A DNA stretch of 64,000 nucleotides from positions 913,631,840-913,695,839 of the forward strand of contig NC_081409.1 in assembly GCF_030272615.1 (NCBI RefSeq). Direction: 5' to 3'. A program made the translations under genes and the position numbers. Source of the stretch: Cryptomeria japonica. Taxonomy: Eukaryota; Streptophyta; Pinopsida; Cupressales; Cupressaceae. The notes beneath the pieces are model-generated. The model worked only from the letters and a program-made list of their open reading frames with translations. It made no database searches and was not told the origin of the DNA. The first letter of the stretch is position 1; every line of letters starts with the position of its first letter. Shown one piece after another: positions 23,602 through 34,750 of this stretch.

Positions 23602-25042
23602 TGTAGATAGGAATTTTGAAACCATCAAAGCAAGTAGCAAATTAGACTAGTTCAATCACAAAAACTAGATTGCAATGATAAATCCTAATAACATTCAATA
23701 GAAAACATGAAGACAAGATATTCAAAATGAAATTAAAGCAAACCAAATGCAGATATCTCCTCCATAATTCTCCATTGTCCTTCTTTCTCCTTCAAATTGC
23801 TTTGTTTGTGGATCTCACCTACAAGTGCATAAGCATAATATGAAAGCGTGATTGATTGATCGGGGGTCCTGATTGAAGAAATTCATCCAATTTATAGACA
23901 AATTGGAGAGAGGACAAGATTAGCATGAAGAGATTTGAAAGGAAATTTCAAACCAAGAATGACAAATTATGACAAAATTGACACTTTCTATGCAAGATTG
24001 ATTGATTGACAAATTATGACAAAATTGACAAGGTTGCTATGCAAAATTGATTGATTGACAAATTATGACAAGATTGAAATGTCATTCCCATGAAATTAGG
24101 AGAAATATTAGAAAAATAGGAGAAAATAGAAAATTAGATGAATTGGAAATTAGGAAATTAGAAATTAGTAAATTGGAAAATTAGGTAAATTAATTAATAA
24201 TTTTTCATTCATTAATTAATTCACAAAAAGAGGAAAGAATTAATTAGCCAATTAAATTAATATTTAATTGTGACAAGAAGACCTAGGATAAATAAATAAA
24301 TTATTTAACCTAGAGGGAAAATGACAATCAAGATTAAATGAATAAATCATAAAACCTTAGAAGATGAATTAGAAATACAAGGACGACAATTAGGTCTTGA
24401 CAAAACATAATTGATATAAGGTCGATAATTCTGACTTGATAAATGATTTGATTGATAAACAATTGAGATTGGTTGGAAAATTGACCAAGATTGATAAAGA
24501 GACCAAATTGATAGGTGCCAATTGACGAGGAACAATGACTAATTGATCCGAATTGACACGATTGAAAAGGACAACGATCGATGACAAATCGATCGCTAAA
24601 TTGACGAGATTGACAAGAAGAATGATCAATGACAAATCGATCGCAAAATGACAAGATTGAAAAGGACAAGGATCGATGATGAATCGATCGCAAAATGACA
24701 AGATTGACAAGAGGAAAAAACCCTAATTCTATCATCGATTAGGATTGACGATGTCCAAAATGAAATCGAATTAAAGATGTCAAAATATGCCAAATGAGCA
24801 TGCACATTGATGCGACAAGATAAGATCGACCAAAATCATGACTGAAGATTGTTATCGACAAGACCAAATTCAAAAGCGAGAAAAATGAGGAATGCAGAAG
24901 AAGGACTCAATGCTCACAAATGATAAAGACCAAGTGCGTAACATAGAAGAAATGTTAATGCGACGCAAAAACCCTAAAATAAGGCAATACGCAAATGTTA
25001 AAGTATGACTCTGCAAGAATTGACCGTTTTTAGATGTCTACA
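23602..25042 (-). repeat. D: right LTR (5' LTR in its orientation)
   Basis: This 1441-bp copy is nearly identical to the left copy by eye. The length difference is largely an extra short segment near 23980-24060 (a local duplication of GATTGATTGACAAATTATG). Its TATA box is at 23889-23896 on the minus strand. It carries the same three GATCGAT units at about 24570-24715. Confidence 0.95.
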
Positions 25043-25047
25043 CCAAG

Positions 25048-25247
25048 TAATCTCCAAATGATAACAAGTCATCTTCAATATCGGTGAACAATATAACCTG
25101 TCGGTGAATGATATACTGGAGATTGTGCATAAGTCACTGACCTTACCAGTGAACATAATGTGTCAGTTCAATGTAACCAAAGATCTCCACAAGGATAAGT
25201 GTTGACATCAATGAAAAAACCAATGCAACATATCCATAATACCAACA
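25048..25247 (-). repeat. B: 5' LTR, remaining part
   Basis: This stretch resumes B's LTR after element D and ends CCATAATACCAACA, which on the minus strand is the TGTTGG start typical of this copia group. Removing D and one CCAAG gives a continuous LTR of about 1062 bp. Confidence 0.85.
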
Positions 25248-25266
25248 TTCTCTCAACCACATAAAT

Positions 25267-26316
25267 GAGTATGCTCTAATGGAATGTAAGGGGGTTGAAC
25301 AACATCCCTAGAAAAAAGGCTATTTGTAGATTAATTGACTCTGAGTCTCCTGATGATGGTTTTATTCAGGAAACCAAGCTTTTAGTGTATGGTTTGGCTA
25401 GTTGTGATTTGCATGTTTGGCCCCAGGGCCTTTGGCAGGGAGTAAGCTCTCTTGGCAGTTCAGGGGGGTTGCTTTCTTCTGGAACCCGAGGAAAGTTTCC
25501 CCTTTGTGGTGGTTTTTTAGCATGTCTTCCATTTCTATGGTCACTTCTAGCTTTGAGATTGGAGAAAGATGCCTCTTCTCTAATATTTATGCTCCTACTG
25601 ATCTTGTGGGTAAGTCTCATCTTTGGGCTCACATTAATCTTGTTCAGGCTCAAGATCCTTTTCTCCCCTGGATTTTGGCTCGAGATTTTAATGCCATTAC
25701 TAGTTTGGAGGAAAAGCAAGGTGGGTTATTCAGGCTCGAACCTTCCTCAAATTTACTCAGAGATAATATTGGTCTCTTGAATCTCATTGATGTGAAGCCA
25801 ATTAATTGTGTCTTTACATGGAATAATAGGAGGAGTGGTGTTGTGGCTATCTCTGAAAGGCTTGATAGATTTTTGGTTTCCTTCTATTGGGTGCATGATA
25901 GGTGGTCCACCAGTTCAGAAATTCTTGATTGGAGGGGTTCTGATCATTGGCCTATTAAGATTTCTATTACATCTTTTAGAACCTCCAAAAATCTCTCTTT
26001 CAAATATCGATTGATGTCACTTTGTGATCACTCATTGAGGGATCTTAAGGTTGATTGGTGGTATGAAGGGGTGCCTACCCACGGACGGGATATATACACC
26101 TTTGGGAAGAGATTACAACATGTGAAATATAGGCTGAAGAAGTGGAATAAACAATGTTTTGGAAATTTGCGTAGACACAAGATGGCAACTCAATCCAAGT
26201 TGGATGAGGTTACGTGTCAAATTAGGGATCAAAGGATGACTGTGGAGCTTAGTATGGCTGAGTCCCTTTCTCTAAAGGACTTACAAGTGTGGGAGTTTCA
26301 TGAGGAGATTTTCTAA
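25267..26316 (+). pseudogene. LINE ORF2: APE-type endonuclease
   Basis: The start ATGAGTATGCTC is followed by a stop, then WNVRGLNNIPRKKA and QETKL, the usual endonuclease N-terminus. A frameshift near 25475 leads to the second open stretch with NIYAPTD, RDFNAI (where relatives have GDFNAI), FTWNNRR, LDRFLVS and SDHWPI, which carries the catalytic Asp-His pair. The domain nicks target DNA for target-primed reverse transcription. It ends at the stop 26314-26316, in the same frame as what follows. Confidence 0.92.
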
Positions 26317-27771
26317 AAACAAAAATCTCGTATGGATTGGCTCCAAGAAGGTGATAGAAACACTTCTTTTTTTCATAATTTTGTTAAGGCTCGGAGGTAT
26401 GGTAACTCTATTACCTCTCTCATATCTTTAGAAGGGGTTCATCTTTCATCTAAAGAAGAAATTGCTACGGAAGCTATTAGTTTTTTTCTAATTTGTTTAC
26501 CAAAGACAATCCTGAAGCTATGGTGGAAGAGAGGTCCATCTTGAACTATATTCCCCCTCTTGTCTCTGTTGAAATGAATGATGCTCTCTTGCACCCCATT
26601 TTGTTGTCTGAACTTGAGGGGGTTGTGTTTCAAATGAAAAAATGCAAGGCTCTTGGCCTTGACGGGTTTCCTATTGAGTTTTTTCAAGAATTTTGGGAGA
26701 TTATAAAGTATGATCTTCTAGATGTGGTTCAATAATCTTAGAGGAATAAACAAATGCTTAAATCTATGAATTCTACCTTTGTGGCTCTCATTACTAAGAA
26801 GGAGGGGGCTAATAGATTGGATCAGTACAAGCCTATTGCTTTATGTAATATTGTCTACAAGATATCACTAAATTGATTGTTGAATGACTCAAACCTCTCC
26901 TCTGCACTTTGGTTTCTAACAAGCAAGGTAGTTTCATTGATGGAAGAAAGATCCTTGATGGAGTTGTGATAGCAATGGAGGCTATTCATTCGACAACTTC
27001 CTCTAAGGAGAAGGCTATGTTTATAAAAATTGACATGGCCAAAGCTTATGATAGAGTGAGTTGGGATTTCTTACAGAAGACGCTTTTGGCTTTTGGTTTT
27101 AGAGAAGAGTGGGTGAATTGGGTAGTTGTGTGACTTCTACCTCTTTCTGAATTCTTATTAATGGGGAACCCTCATGATTGTTTAGCACTTTGCGGGGGAT
27201 TCGACAAGGGGACCCTCTATCTCCCTATTTATTTATTCGCATGGCTAAAGGTCTTGGCATATTTCTCACTTCCCAGGTGAGACATGATCTTATTCAAGGC
27301 TGGAATTGGAGTAATTCTCTACCTCCCTACTCTCATCTTCAATTTGTGGATGACACAGGTTTGATGGGCAGGGCCAGAATCAATGAGGCTGTGAATTTCA
27401 GGAGAGCTTTGGATATCTATTGCAAAGCCTCAAGTCAGAAAATGAATGAAGATAAATCATTCGTACATTTCTTTAATACCTCTCAAATTATTCAGAATAG
27501 GATTACCAGGATCCTCAAATTTCAGATGGGTTCCCTTCCTTTGTTGTACGTTGGGATTCCTTTAGATCTGGGGGTTCAGTGCAGAGATTTTTGGCAAGGA
27601 ATTTTGGATAAATTTTATTGCAAGGTTAATCATTGGACTTACAGGTGGTTATCCTCTGCTAGAAGATTGTTTCTTTTGAAGAATGTGGTGCAAGCGCTTC
27701 CCATTTATAGGTGTTTTGTGCAAGCTCCCCCCTCCAACTTTGTGAGAGAGTTTGATACTCTTTCCCATTAA
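26317..27771 (+). pseudogene. LINE ORF2: reverse transcriptase
   Basis: Four pieces in three frames cover RVT_1: WLQEGDRNTSFFH (26335 on), KCKALGLDGFPIEFFQEFW (about 26640), QGSFIDGRKILDGV and KIDMAKAYDRVSWDF (26925-27075), and RGIRQGDPLSPYLF to LPLLYVGIPLDLG (27190-27560). The catalytic FxDD is FVDD (near 27345), where plant L1 RTs usually have FADD. Frameshifts lie near 26490, 26740-26900 and 27140. Confidence 0.94.
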
Positions 27772-28740
27772 TTTCTTTGGTCTGGTAGTTTTCTTTCTTC
27801 TAAGTGGAGTTTAGTTAAATGGGACTCTGTTTGTAGACCAAGACATGTTGGGGTCCTTGGCCTTATATCTATTGCTTTGGTTACCAAGGCCTTAGCAGCT
27901 AAGCTGTACTGGAGGTGGTGTAATAGTCAGGATTAGGAATTGGCCAAGATTTTAACCCACAAGTATCTCCCTGGTGCTAATGATCATGGGGCACCTCGTC
28001 TTAGTTTAGTGGGCAGGGGCTCTTGTATCTGGGATACTCTTAAAAAAGGTGCCCAACTTATTGTAGATGGCCTTTTCTGGATTTGTAATAGAGGCTCTGA
28101 AGCTCTTTTTTGGTAGGACTCTTGGGATGGTCACCCTCCTATTCTATCTAGTTATCCACAACTTCAGCCTCTTTGCAACATTTTCACTGATGTTGGATGG
28201 GTTAAGGTGGAGAATTTTAACATGGTTAGGCACATTGGATAGGTTGAGGTGACCTGTTGGAAGGATCCTCTTGAATGGCCCTTGGGTGGCTCAGATGAAG
28301 ATCATGTGGTGTTGGTTAATATCTTGGAGGGTAGGTTATGTAGTTCCCTCAAGGAGAGAGATATTTTGGCTTGGGGTCCTAACCCAAAAGGCAAGTTTTC
28401 TATTGTTGAAGGTTATGCTCAGCTTGATACGCAATTGCATGGCTTGAAAGATGTTCTGTGGTGGAAGAAGGTTTGGAATAGATTCTCTTGGCCAAAATGT
28501 AATTTCTTCTTATGGGTGGTTGCTCAGAGGAAATGCCTCACGTGGGAGAATCTTCATAAGAGAGGCTTCTAGAGACCATCTATCTATTATCTTTGTATGC
28601 ATAATCAGGAAGACTGCTCCCACTTGTTTTTTCTATGCCCTTTCTCTAGTGAGATTTGGCACAAGTGGTGGGAGGCTTGGCAACATGCTTATTTTCATGC
28701 TACCTCCTTAATTGAATTTTAGGATAGCTTGGGTAGACCC
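27772..28740 (+). pseudogene. LINE ORF2: connecting region and zf-RVT motif
   Basis: Broken frames continue the ORF2 sequence past RT. WWKKVWNRFSWPKCNFFLWV (near 28460-28520) followed by WENLHKRGF, and then in another frame a Cys ... HLFFLCPFS ... IWHKWW pattern (near 28600-28670), form the zinc-binding zf-RVT domain usual in plant L1 ORF2. Stops at 27769, 27934, 28115, 28240 and 28570 show decay. Confidence 0.85.
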
Positions 28741-29568
28741 CCAACAAAGACCCTTTTTCTTCAAGTGGCCTGGGCTATTGGGCCAGCCATTATTATCTGG
28801 AATTTATGGCTAGAAAGGAATCGAAAGGTCTTTTGTGATTCACGTATAGGGAGTCCTTAGTTGTGGAAGAAGATAGTTAATAGGCTTCAGGAGACAATCT
28901 TGGCTAAGTGCGATTTGTCTAAAAATGTTGATCTAGGTGACTATGCTATTGTAAGGAATCTGCAATTGGAAGACATTAAAATGGACCGTGTTGTTGGAAA
29001 TAGATCTCGACATGCAAAGCAATAGATAAGTAGAGATGGAAGGTGGATTCCCCCTCTTGTGGGAATCTTAAAAATTAATATAGATGGTTCTTCCCATGGG
29101 AATCTTGGACATGTAGATATTGGAGGTATAGGTAGAGGTGATGATGGTTGTGCAATTTTTTTCTTCTCTATTTATATTGGGCAGTACTCTAACAACCTTA
29201 CAGAGGCCCTAGCTATTAAGATTGTTGTTGAGCGAGGTTGTTCTTTAGGATGGAGGAAGATTATTTGTGAGTTGGATTCTCAAATTGTTGTGGACATGTT
29301 GAAAAAACAAAATTTGAATGATGTGAGTTGGCAATTAGCTTTTGTGGTCAGACAGATTTTACAACTGTGTAATACATTGGAATTTGTCTCGTTTTGTCAT
29401 ATTCCCAGGGAGTGGAATAGAGTGGTTGATTGTTTGACCAAGTGGGCTTCAGAGCATGTTGATGGTTGGGATTTTAGTGGAAGGGATGGTCTACCTCCTG
29501 ATTATCTTGAAACTTTAGATAGGTTAATGCTAGAAGATAGGATGATGCAAGAGAACCCAATGGTGTAG
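28741..29568 (+). pseudogene. LINE ORF2: C-terminal RNase H-like domain
   Basis: After a degenerate linker, a 169-codon open stretch from 29059 has INIDGSSHGN, LTEALAIK, CELDSQIVVDML and CHIPREWNRVVDCL, an RVT_3-type RNase H. Its D, E, D residues are visible, and the final catalytic position lies in the NRVVD region. RNase H fused to ORF2 is known in plant L1 elements. The natural stop is at 29566-29568. Confidence 0.92.
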
Positions 29569-29703
29569 GATCAATTTCCCTTTTATGTTTGTTTCATATT
29601 CATTATCATTTTTTAGGCCCTTCGAGGCTCCGAATGAGCCTATTTTTTGGTATAATTCCAAATTAGTTGGCCTTTGGCCCTAATTTGTACATCATATTTT
29701 TTA

Positions 29704-30895
29704 GGGCTTTCTGAAAAGGTATTATCATTGGAAACCCAACAGTCAGATCTATTGTTATGCTCACTGGACTTTGTAGTGGTGGTGTTGGTGGTTCTTGGAT
29801 CTATTGTTCTTAGATTCCAACAAAACCCATCTGCACTGCCACTTCCTCAACCGTCTTTGCAACTTTCCTTTTTCAAGCAGGTGCAATGAACTATTTATGC
29901 AATTCAACTGTAATGTCCCTACTAGTTAGAGATCATTGTCCTGCAAACTAGATTGTTAGAACACAAAAAATATATACATATTTAATCTCATTTGCAATTA
30001 AAGTTCAATTACTTAATTACACTAATCTCAATTCTTAAAAAGGATACGTGTGTAGCACTAGGACATGTCCTTAGGCGACTGTGAAGCTTGCCTTCTTGGA
30101 ACCCATCTTGGTTCCAAGCCCTCCAAGAAATCGAAGGTTAATTCAATTCCTGTCTTGGATGTAATTTCTTACACCCAAGCCACCCAGGAAATCAAAGGTT
30201 AATTTGATTCCTATCTTGGATGTAATTTCTTACACCCAAACCATCCAGGAAATTGAAGGTTAATTCGATTCCTGTCTTGGATGTAACTTTACACCCAAGC
30301 CATCCAGGAAATCGAAGGTTAATTCAATTCCTGTCTTAGGTGTAACTTCTTATACCCAAGGCATCCAGGAAATCGAAGGTTAATTCGATTCCTATCTTGG
30401 GTGTAATTTCTTACACCCAAGCCATCCAAGGAAGACCACATGTCAATTCCTTGCCTTGGATGATGCATCCCATCATCCAAGTCCTCAGAGTGGACCAACC
30501 AGATCTGTCTCTTCTTGGATGAACTTACTCAACCAAGCCATATATATGCATATAGATATTCAGTATATATACTGCCCTAGGGATTATCATAATCCCTCCT
30601 TTAGACTAAGGGAGTTTCCCCCCTATAGCCTCCATCATGTAATCATATTTATAATACATTTTTGCATTTTACTACTATCTTCCATTCCACAATCCACATT
30701 TACATATTCCTGATTTACATGTATTTCCTAACATATATTCATAAAAATGTTCATCATCCAATATTCACATTTATTTCTTAACATATATTCCTACTATTCA
30801 TTGATATGTATTAATTACGTATGTTCATACATATTCATTAACATCTAAGAACCTTACATTAACATATGTATTCAAATGTTCATTATTTATATTCA

Positions 30896-30935
<40 letters not shown>

Positions 30936-32330
30936 TTATTACTTATATCTATTTACACCTACATTCTGTACATCTCTTACCCTACTAAACAATTAATCTT
31001 GTTCTGATTCATTTATAAATCATTTACGTATTTATTAATTACTAGTTATATGAATTATTACTAATCTCTTAAAGTATTGTATTCATAGTAATTATGATAT
31101 TAATATTTATTATTATCAATATCCATATTTACAATATTTATATTATTTCTTATTCTGATATATATATATATATATAACTTATTATATAAATTATTAACGT
31201 CCCACTACGTAAAAGCATTAGTTGTTATAATTCTGGTCATAAGAGCTTAACATCACCACTGCCTAATTACATTAGTTATTATAATTCTATGTGTAAGAGC
31301 AGACAAACCTAACATGTGTCAGATCTGGTCTGTCACAATAAAGAAATTAAATGATTGTCATACGTATTGCACTCTACCTAAATCTTATTATTAAATTTTG
31401 CATAATATCATTTCAAACTTCATATATCAGCCTACGTATTAAGCACCTCCTTTTTTTCCCTTTCTATATTTCTTTTTCCTCCTTATATCTTTTCAATTAG
31501 ATTGGATGCCGCCAAGAGACATGTTTGATGTCTCTTCCTAAACTCATCTTGTATTGCTCCAAAATTAATTGATTGTAATTACTTAATCAGTCATCAATAT
31601 CCTTATTGATATTAACATGATCGCTTGTGTTATTCATTGGAAACTATACCGTAGCAATGTCTTAAGAGGAAACTATTTTGTGAACTTCCTTAGAGAAGAA
31701 TCAGCTCCTTAATCTTTGACGTCATTTATGCCATCTGTATTAACCTTCCACGATGCCCATAAATAATAAATGGTATGCTTGCATCCTATCTGAAATGTAT
31801 AAACTATTGATTGTTTATACTTCAAGTCTTAATCGAGTCTTTGACCAATGATTGGGCTAGTGAACATATCGTATATCCAAAACTAGATAATTCTTCCTTT
31901 GACGATCAAGGTAAACTTATGTGGTAGAATCATTATGACAATTGAATGATGTGATAGTATTTCATTAAAACATTTTATGAATATCATCAATTAACAAATA
32001 TTAATTAATTAATAATAATTGTTAAATTTATTTTATTATATCATTTGTATATAATGAATAAATTAAAATATTAAATTAATAAACAATTAACAATATTTTA
32101 ATTGCTATATTTAGGTCATATTTTTTGGTTAGGAAAAATATGATGATTAAGGATGGGACATGGCATAGAAAGAATACACCTCCATTTGTGCTCTTTGTAA
32201 TGTGCACCTTCATAAGTAATATTTAATTAATGAATTTAATTAATCATTCATTAGTAATTATTATATTAATTAATAATAATAATTTCTTAATTTAGGGTCT
32301 CTCTCTTTCTCTCCTTATATATATAACTAT
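29704..32330. repeat. AT-rich non-coding block, probable solo LTR or LTR fragment
   Basis: There is no coding in 2.6 kb. Possible LTR starts are TGTAATGTCCC (29911) and TGTTAGAACAC (29956), and the block ends near 32330 where element F's reading frame resumes. I found no matching target duplication, so boundaries and identity are open. It contains the inverted-repeat array (30060-30615), TATA-like runs near 30540, a (TA)n run (30899-30930) and long AT-rich stretches with many ATTAATTAAT phrases (31900-32300). Confidence 0.5.
30060..30615. repeat. Continuous array of inverted repeats, CTTGG...CCAAG type
   Basis: The series reads: palindrome AGGACATGTCCT (30060-30071); hairpin CTTGGAACC/GGTTCCAAG (30096-30119); five tandem units of 60-61 bp (about 30120-30430), each with two dyads, ATCGAA/TTCGAT and CTTGGGTGTAA/TTACACCCAAG; hairpin CTTGGATGATG/CATCATCCAAG (about 30454-30482); a weaker CTTGG...CCAAG (30514-30537); palindromes TATATGCATATA and CAGTATATATACTG (30561-30574); and AGGGATTAT-C-ATAATCCCT (30579-30597). 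Arms differ in sequence between hairpins but still pair. Confidence 0.93.
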
Positions 32331-33454
32331 CCAGGAGGGGACATGACAAAGTCTTTCTCCTTGAATGTTCTAAATCTTCCTTCTTTAGGATCAACCGGTT
32401 GGCTCAAAAGGTGTTGAGCATATGCCTCAAGCATGATAGAGTCAACTTCATACCCCATGGGCATGATCCAAACTATTCTAGGCTCCATGACTTCCATTTG
32501 ACATTGATCTTTATCAACCATGCAACAAATATTTTGCTCATAATTTTTTACAATCGCCTTAGGGATTCTTTCTCTATCCTTCATTGCAGCTTGGAAATAT
32601 TTGCAATAACCCTAGAGAGAATATATTCTCATTGTAGCATCTCTTATTCCCCACAATCCATCTTTGAGTTGCATTGCCACTGGTCTATCATAGGCCCATT
32701 GGACCTTTCCTTTTACATTGGGTATCTCATTCAACAAATATAAGGCCAAGCAAATAAGAAGAGTTACGTATTTAAAAGTATGCTTCTTATCTTTCTTAAT
32801 CTTCTTCAAATTACTCATCAACTCATTCAAAAGGACTATGCACAGCTCATACCTCACGTCATTCTTCAACATCTAATATGTAGAGTATATGGAAATTCTA
32901 GAGACGGAGTTGTGTCTGTTGGATTGGTAAACTTTGTATTCTACCACCATTGATGTAAACTTCACATCATGCTCTAAAATGTCATTTATGGTCATCACTC
33001 TGCTATCGAACTTGGAACCAATAGTGGCTATCACTGTGTTATTCGACACTTTCCTCAGGCCAGGTACTTCACCGGTTTCATTGAGGCATGTCACAACTTG
33101 AATTACATGTTTGGTGATCTTGTGAGGCCTATCAAGCCATATGAACTCATCATGGAATTGACTAAGAATAAAACAGATCCACTCTACTTCATCGAACAAC
33201 GAAAAATGGATGAACTGCAAAAATCCCTTGTCCTAAAGAACCTTATATTCTGGTTTGAGGTTTCAAAAACTATTCGCCAAGTGTTTGTTGTACAAGTTCA
33301 ACATATCAGCGTTACCAAGCTCCTCAAGATCACAATGGATGTATGCCCTAATATCTTCATTATGAAGAATATCGTAGGGTACCGAATAAAATGCACCTTT
33401 TGGATTGTCTTCAATAGACTTGAAAGGATGTTTCTTAAAAGTAGGTATGGTCCT
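32331..33454 (-). pseudogene. F: second ORF, left part
   Basis: Read on the minus strand from 33454 to 32331, four overlapping open stretches continue the ORF started at 59579 on the far side of element E. Recognisable phrases are YDILHNEDIRAYIHCDLEELG, CLNETGEVPGLRKVS, MEVMEPR and MGYEVDSIMLEAYAQHLLSQPVDPKEG. The same phrases, in the same order, occur in element G's second ORF (ISGYIDYKLEDLG, CNIGEVLALRKV, MEAMEPR, MGYEVVNDLLIKYASTLLASPLD). No known domain is recognised. The frame is broken at about 32600, 32870 and 33230 and is cut off at 32330. Confidence 0.75.
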
Positions 33455-34728
33455 TGTAGACACCTAAAATTGTCTCATTGATCATGTACTAATTATCCAT
33501 CTAATTAATTAATTAATTCTTTAATTATTTAATTAAGTTAATTACTCTTATTCTTCTAATTTCATATTTCCTCATCATCTTACTAATTATTCTATTTCTT
33601 ATTCTTTCATCATTTAATCATTTAACCATTTTCTAATGCTAATTAAATATTTATTGTTTAATTGATTCTAATTAATTCCCCAATTTAAATCATCTTTATT
33701 ATTTAAATTAATTAATTCTCAATTTCTATCTCTATTCATCTAATCATTCAACCCTTTTCTAAATATTAATTAAATATTTATTATTTAATTAATTATGATT
33801 TAATTCCTTTAATTTAAATAATCTTTATTATTTAATTAAATTCTATGTCTAAATAATTAAATAGTTTCTTTAAATTATTTAATTAACTAATTAATTCTTC
33901 CAAATCCCCAAATTCTCATTTCATTTAATTTCACATTTCTTCTAATTTCAATTACATGTGCATGATTTCAAAAATCAAATTGAAAATCAAAGTCAAGTTC
34001 TAAATATATTCAAATACTAAATTGAATTTAAAATAAATTCAATTATTTGAATTAAAATCTCATGCAAAGATTAAATTGAAAATCTAAGTCAAAGTGCAAG
34101 CACATGCTAAATTAATTAATTCAATCAATTAATTAATTAAATCATTATCTCTCCAATCTTTATTTCCATCTTTTAGTTAGCTTTTTCTAAATAAAGCTTT
34201 CTTTGTCATCTTCTTAATTTCCTCCAATCATTCTTTTTCTTCCTTGAGTTATCTTTTTCTCAATTAGTTAACTCCTTTAATCTATTCAATCTATTTTGTT
34301 TCAACTCTAAATCAACAGTTCAACTATCAATTTTCATGTGAGCTCACCTGAGTTCCACCTCTTGATCAATCTATTCTACCTTTCAATCAATCTTCACCAA
34401 TAATCTATAAATTGAGCATTCAATCTCTATTTTCACTCCTCCTCAATCCTGGACAATTACTCTGAATCATGAACTTTGAATCTTTGTGTCATTTATAGGT
34501 TGCCAGCGCAATATCTGAGAGCCATCATACAACAAAGAAGAGAAGAACAATGGAAGTTATACGCAGTCACAGAATAGGGAGTTTTGATTGATTTAATTTA
34601 TAATTCCTATTTTGATTTGATTTTGTTATTTCATTGTCTATTTGTTAGAATTCTTTGATTAGATAGGAATTCATGATTTCCCTTTGCTTCTAATTGATAT
34701 ATTTTAAGGATGAATTTTATATGCGACA
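33455..34728 (+). repeat. E: 5' LTR (1274 bp)
   Basis: It starts TGTAGACACC and ends ATGCGACA. Long ATTTAATTAAT-type inverted repeats fill the first 450 bp. A TATA box TATAAATT lies at 34406-34413. That segment is deleted in the 3' copy. Confidence 0.95.
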
Positions 34729-34750
34729 TTTTGGTGAACCCGACGTAAAC
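34729..34750 (+). promoter_or_regulatory. E: primer binding site
   Basis: TTTTGGTGAACCCGACGTAA directly follows the 5' LTR. The TGG start and the GAACC core suit a tRNA 3' end. Element D has TTGGTGAACCTGATGTGAAC in the same place. I do not assign the tRNA. Confidence 0.75.

Larger units (their letters stand above)
12867..25042 (-). mobile_element. Element D: 12.2-kb pol-less LTR retrotransposon (LARD-like)
   Basis: Long LTRs (12867-14271 and 23602-25042) share the ends TGTAGA...TCTACA and are flanked by a perfect CCAAG duplication (12862-12866, 25043-25047). Orientation is minus: the polypurine tract adjoins the left LTR (14272 on) and the primer site TTGGTGAACCTGATGTGAAC (minus strand) adjoins the right LTR. 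The 9.3-kb interior lacks protease, RT and integrase but holds one long, lightly damaged reading frame. Primer site, LTR start and TATA motif resemble gypsy element E, so D is probably a non-autonomous Ty3/gypsy relative. Confidence 0.95.
4812..25247 (-). mobile_element. Element B: Ty1/copia retrotransposon on the minus strand, broken by A, C and D
   Basis: Read leftwards from 25247: 5' LTR (in two parts), primer site, gag, protease, integrase, RT, RNase H (in two parts), 3' LTR remnant. Two breaks are proven. Element C (5362-8030) is flanked by ATCAC on both sides inside RNase H, and element D (12867-25042) by CCAAG inside the 5' LTR. Element A sits at the 3' LTR end. The right end of B (ACCAACA at 25241-25247) abuts LINE sequence, so B most likely inserted into the LINE. 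Coding parts carry several stops and frameshifts. Confidence 0.88.
25248..29703 (+). mobile_element. LINE (plant L1-like), ORF2 only, many frameshifts
   Basis: Endonuclease, RT, zinc-binding C-terminal part and RNase H follow in the order found in plant L1-like elements. ORF1 is absent. The element starts within a few bases of the ORF2 start, exactly at B's LTR end, so either the LINE is 5' truncated or its front half was separated by B and lies left of the window. The 3' end near 29703 is estimated from the loss of recognisable tail sequence (TTTGTACATCATATTTTTT). No long poly(A) or target duplication is seen. Confidence 0.92.

Noticed and set aside
30120-30430. Regularly spaced repeats resembling a CRISPR array
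   Set aside because: The units are tandem with no unique spacers, there are no cas genes, and the surroundings are plant retrotransposons.
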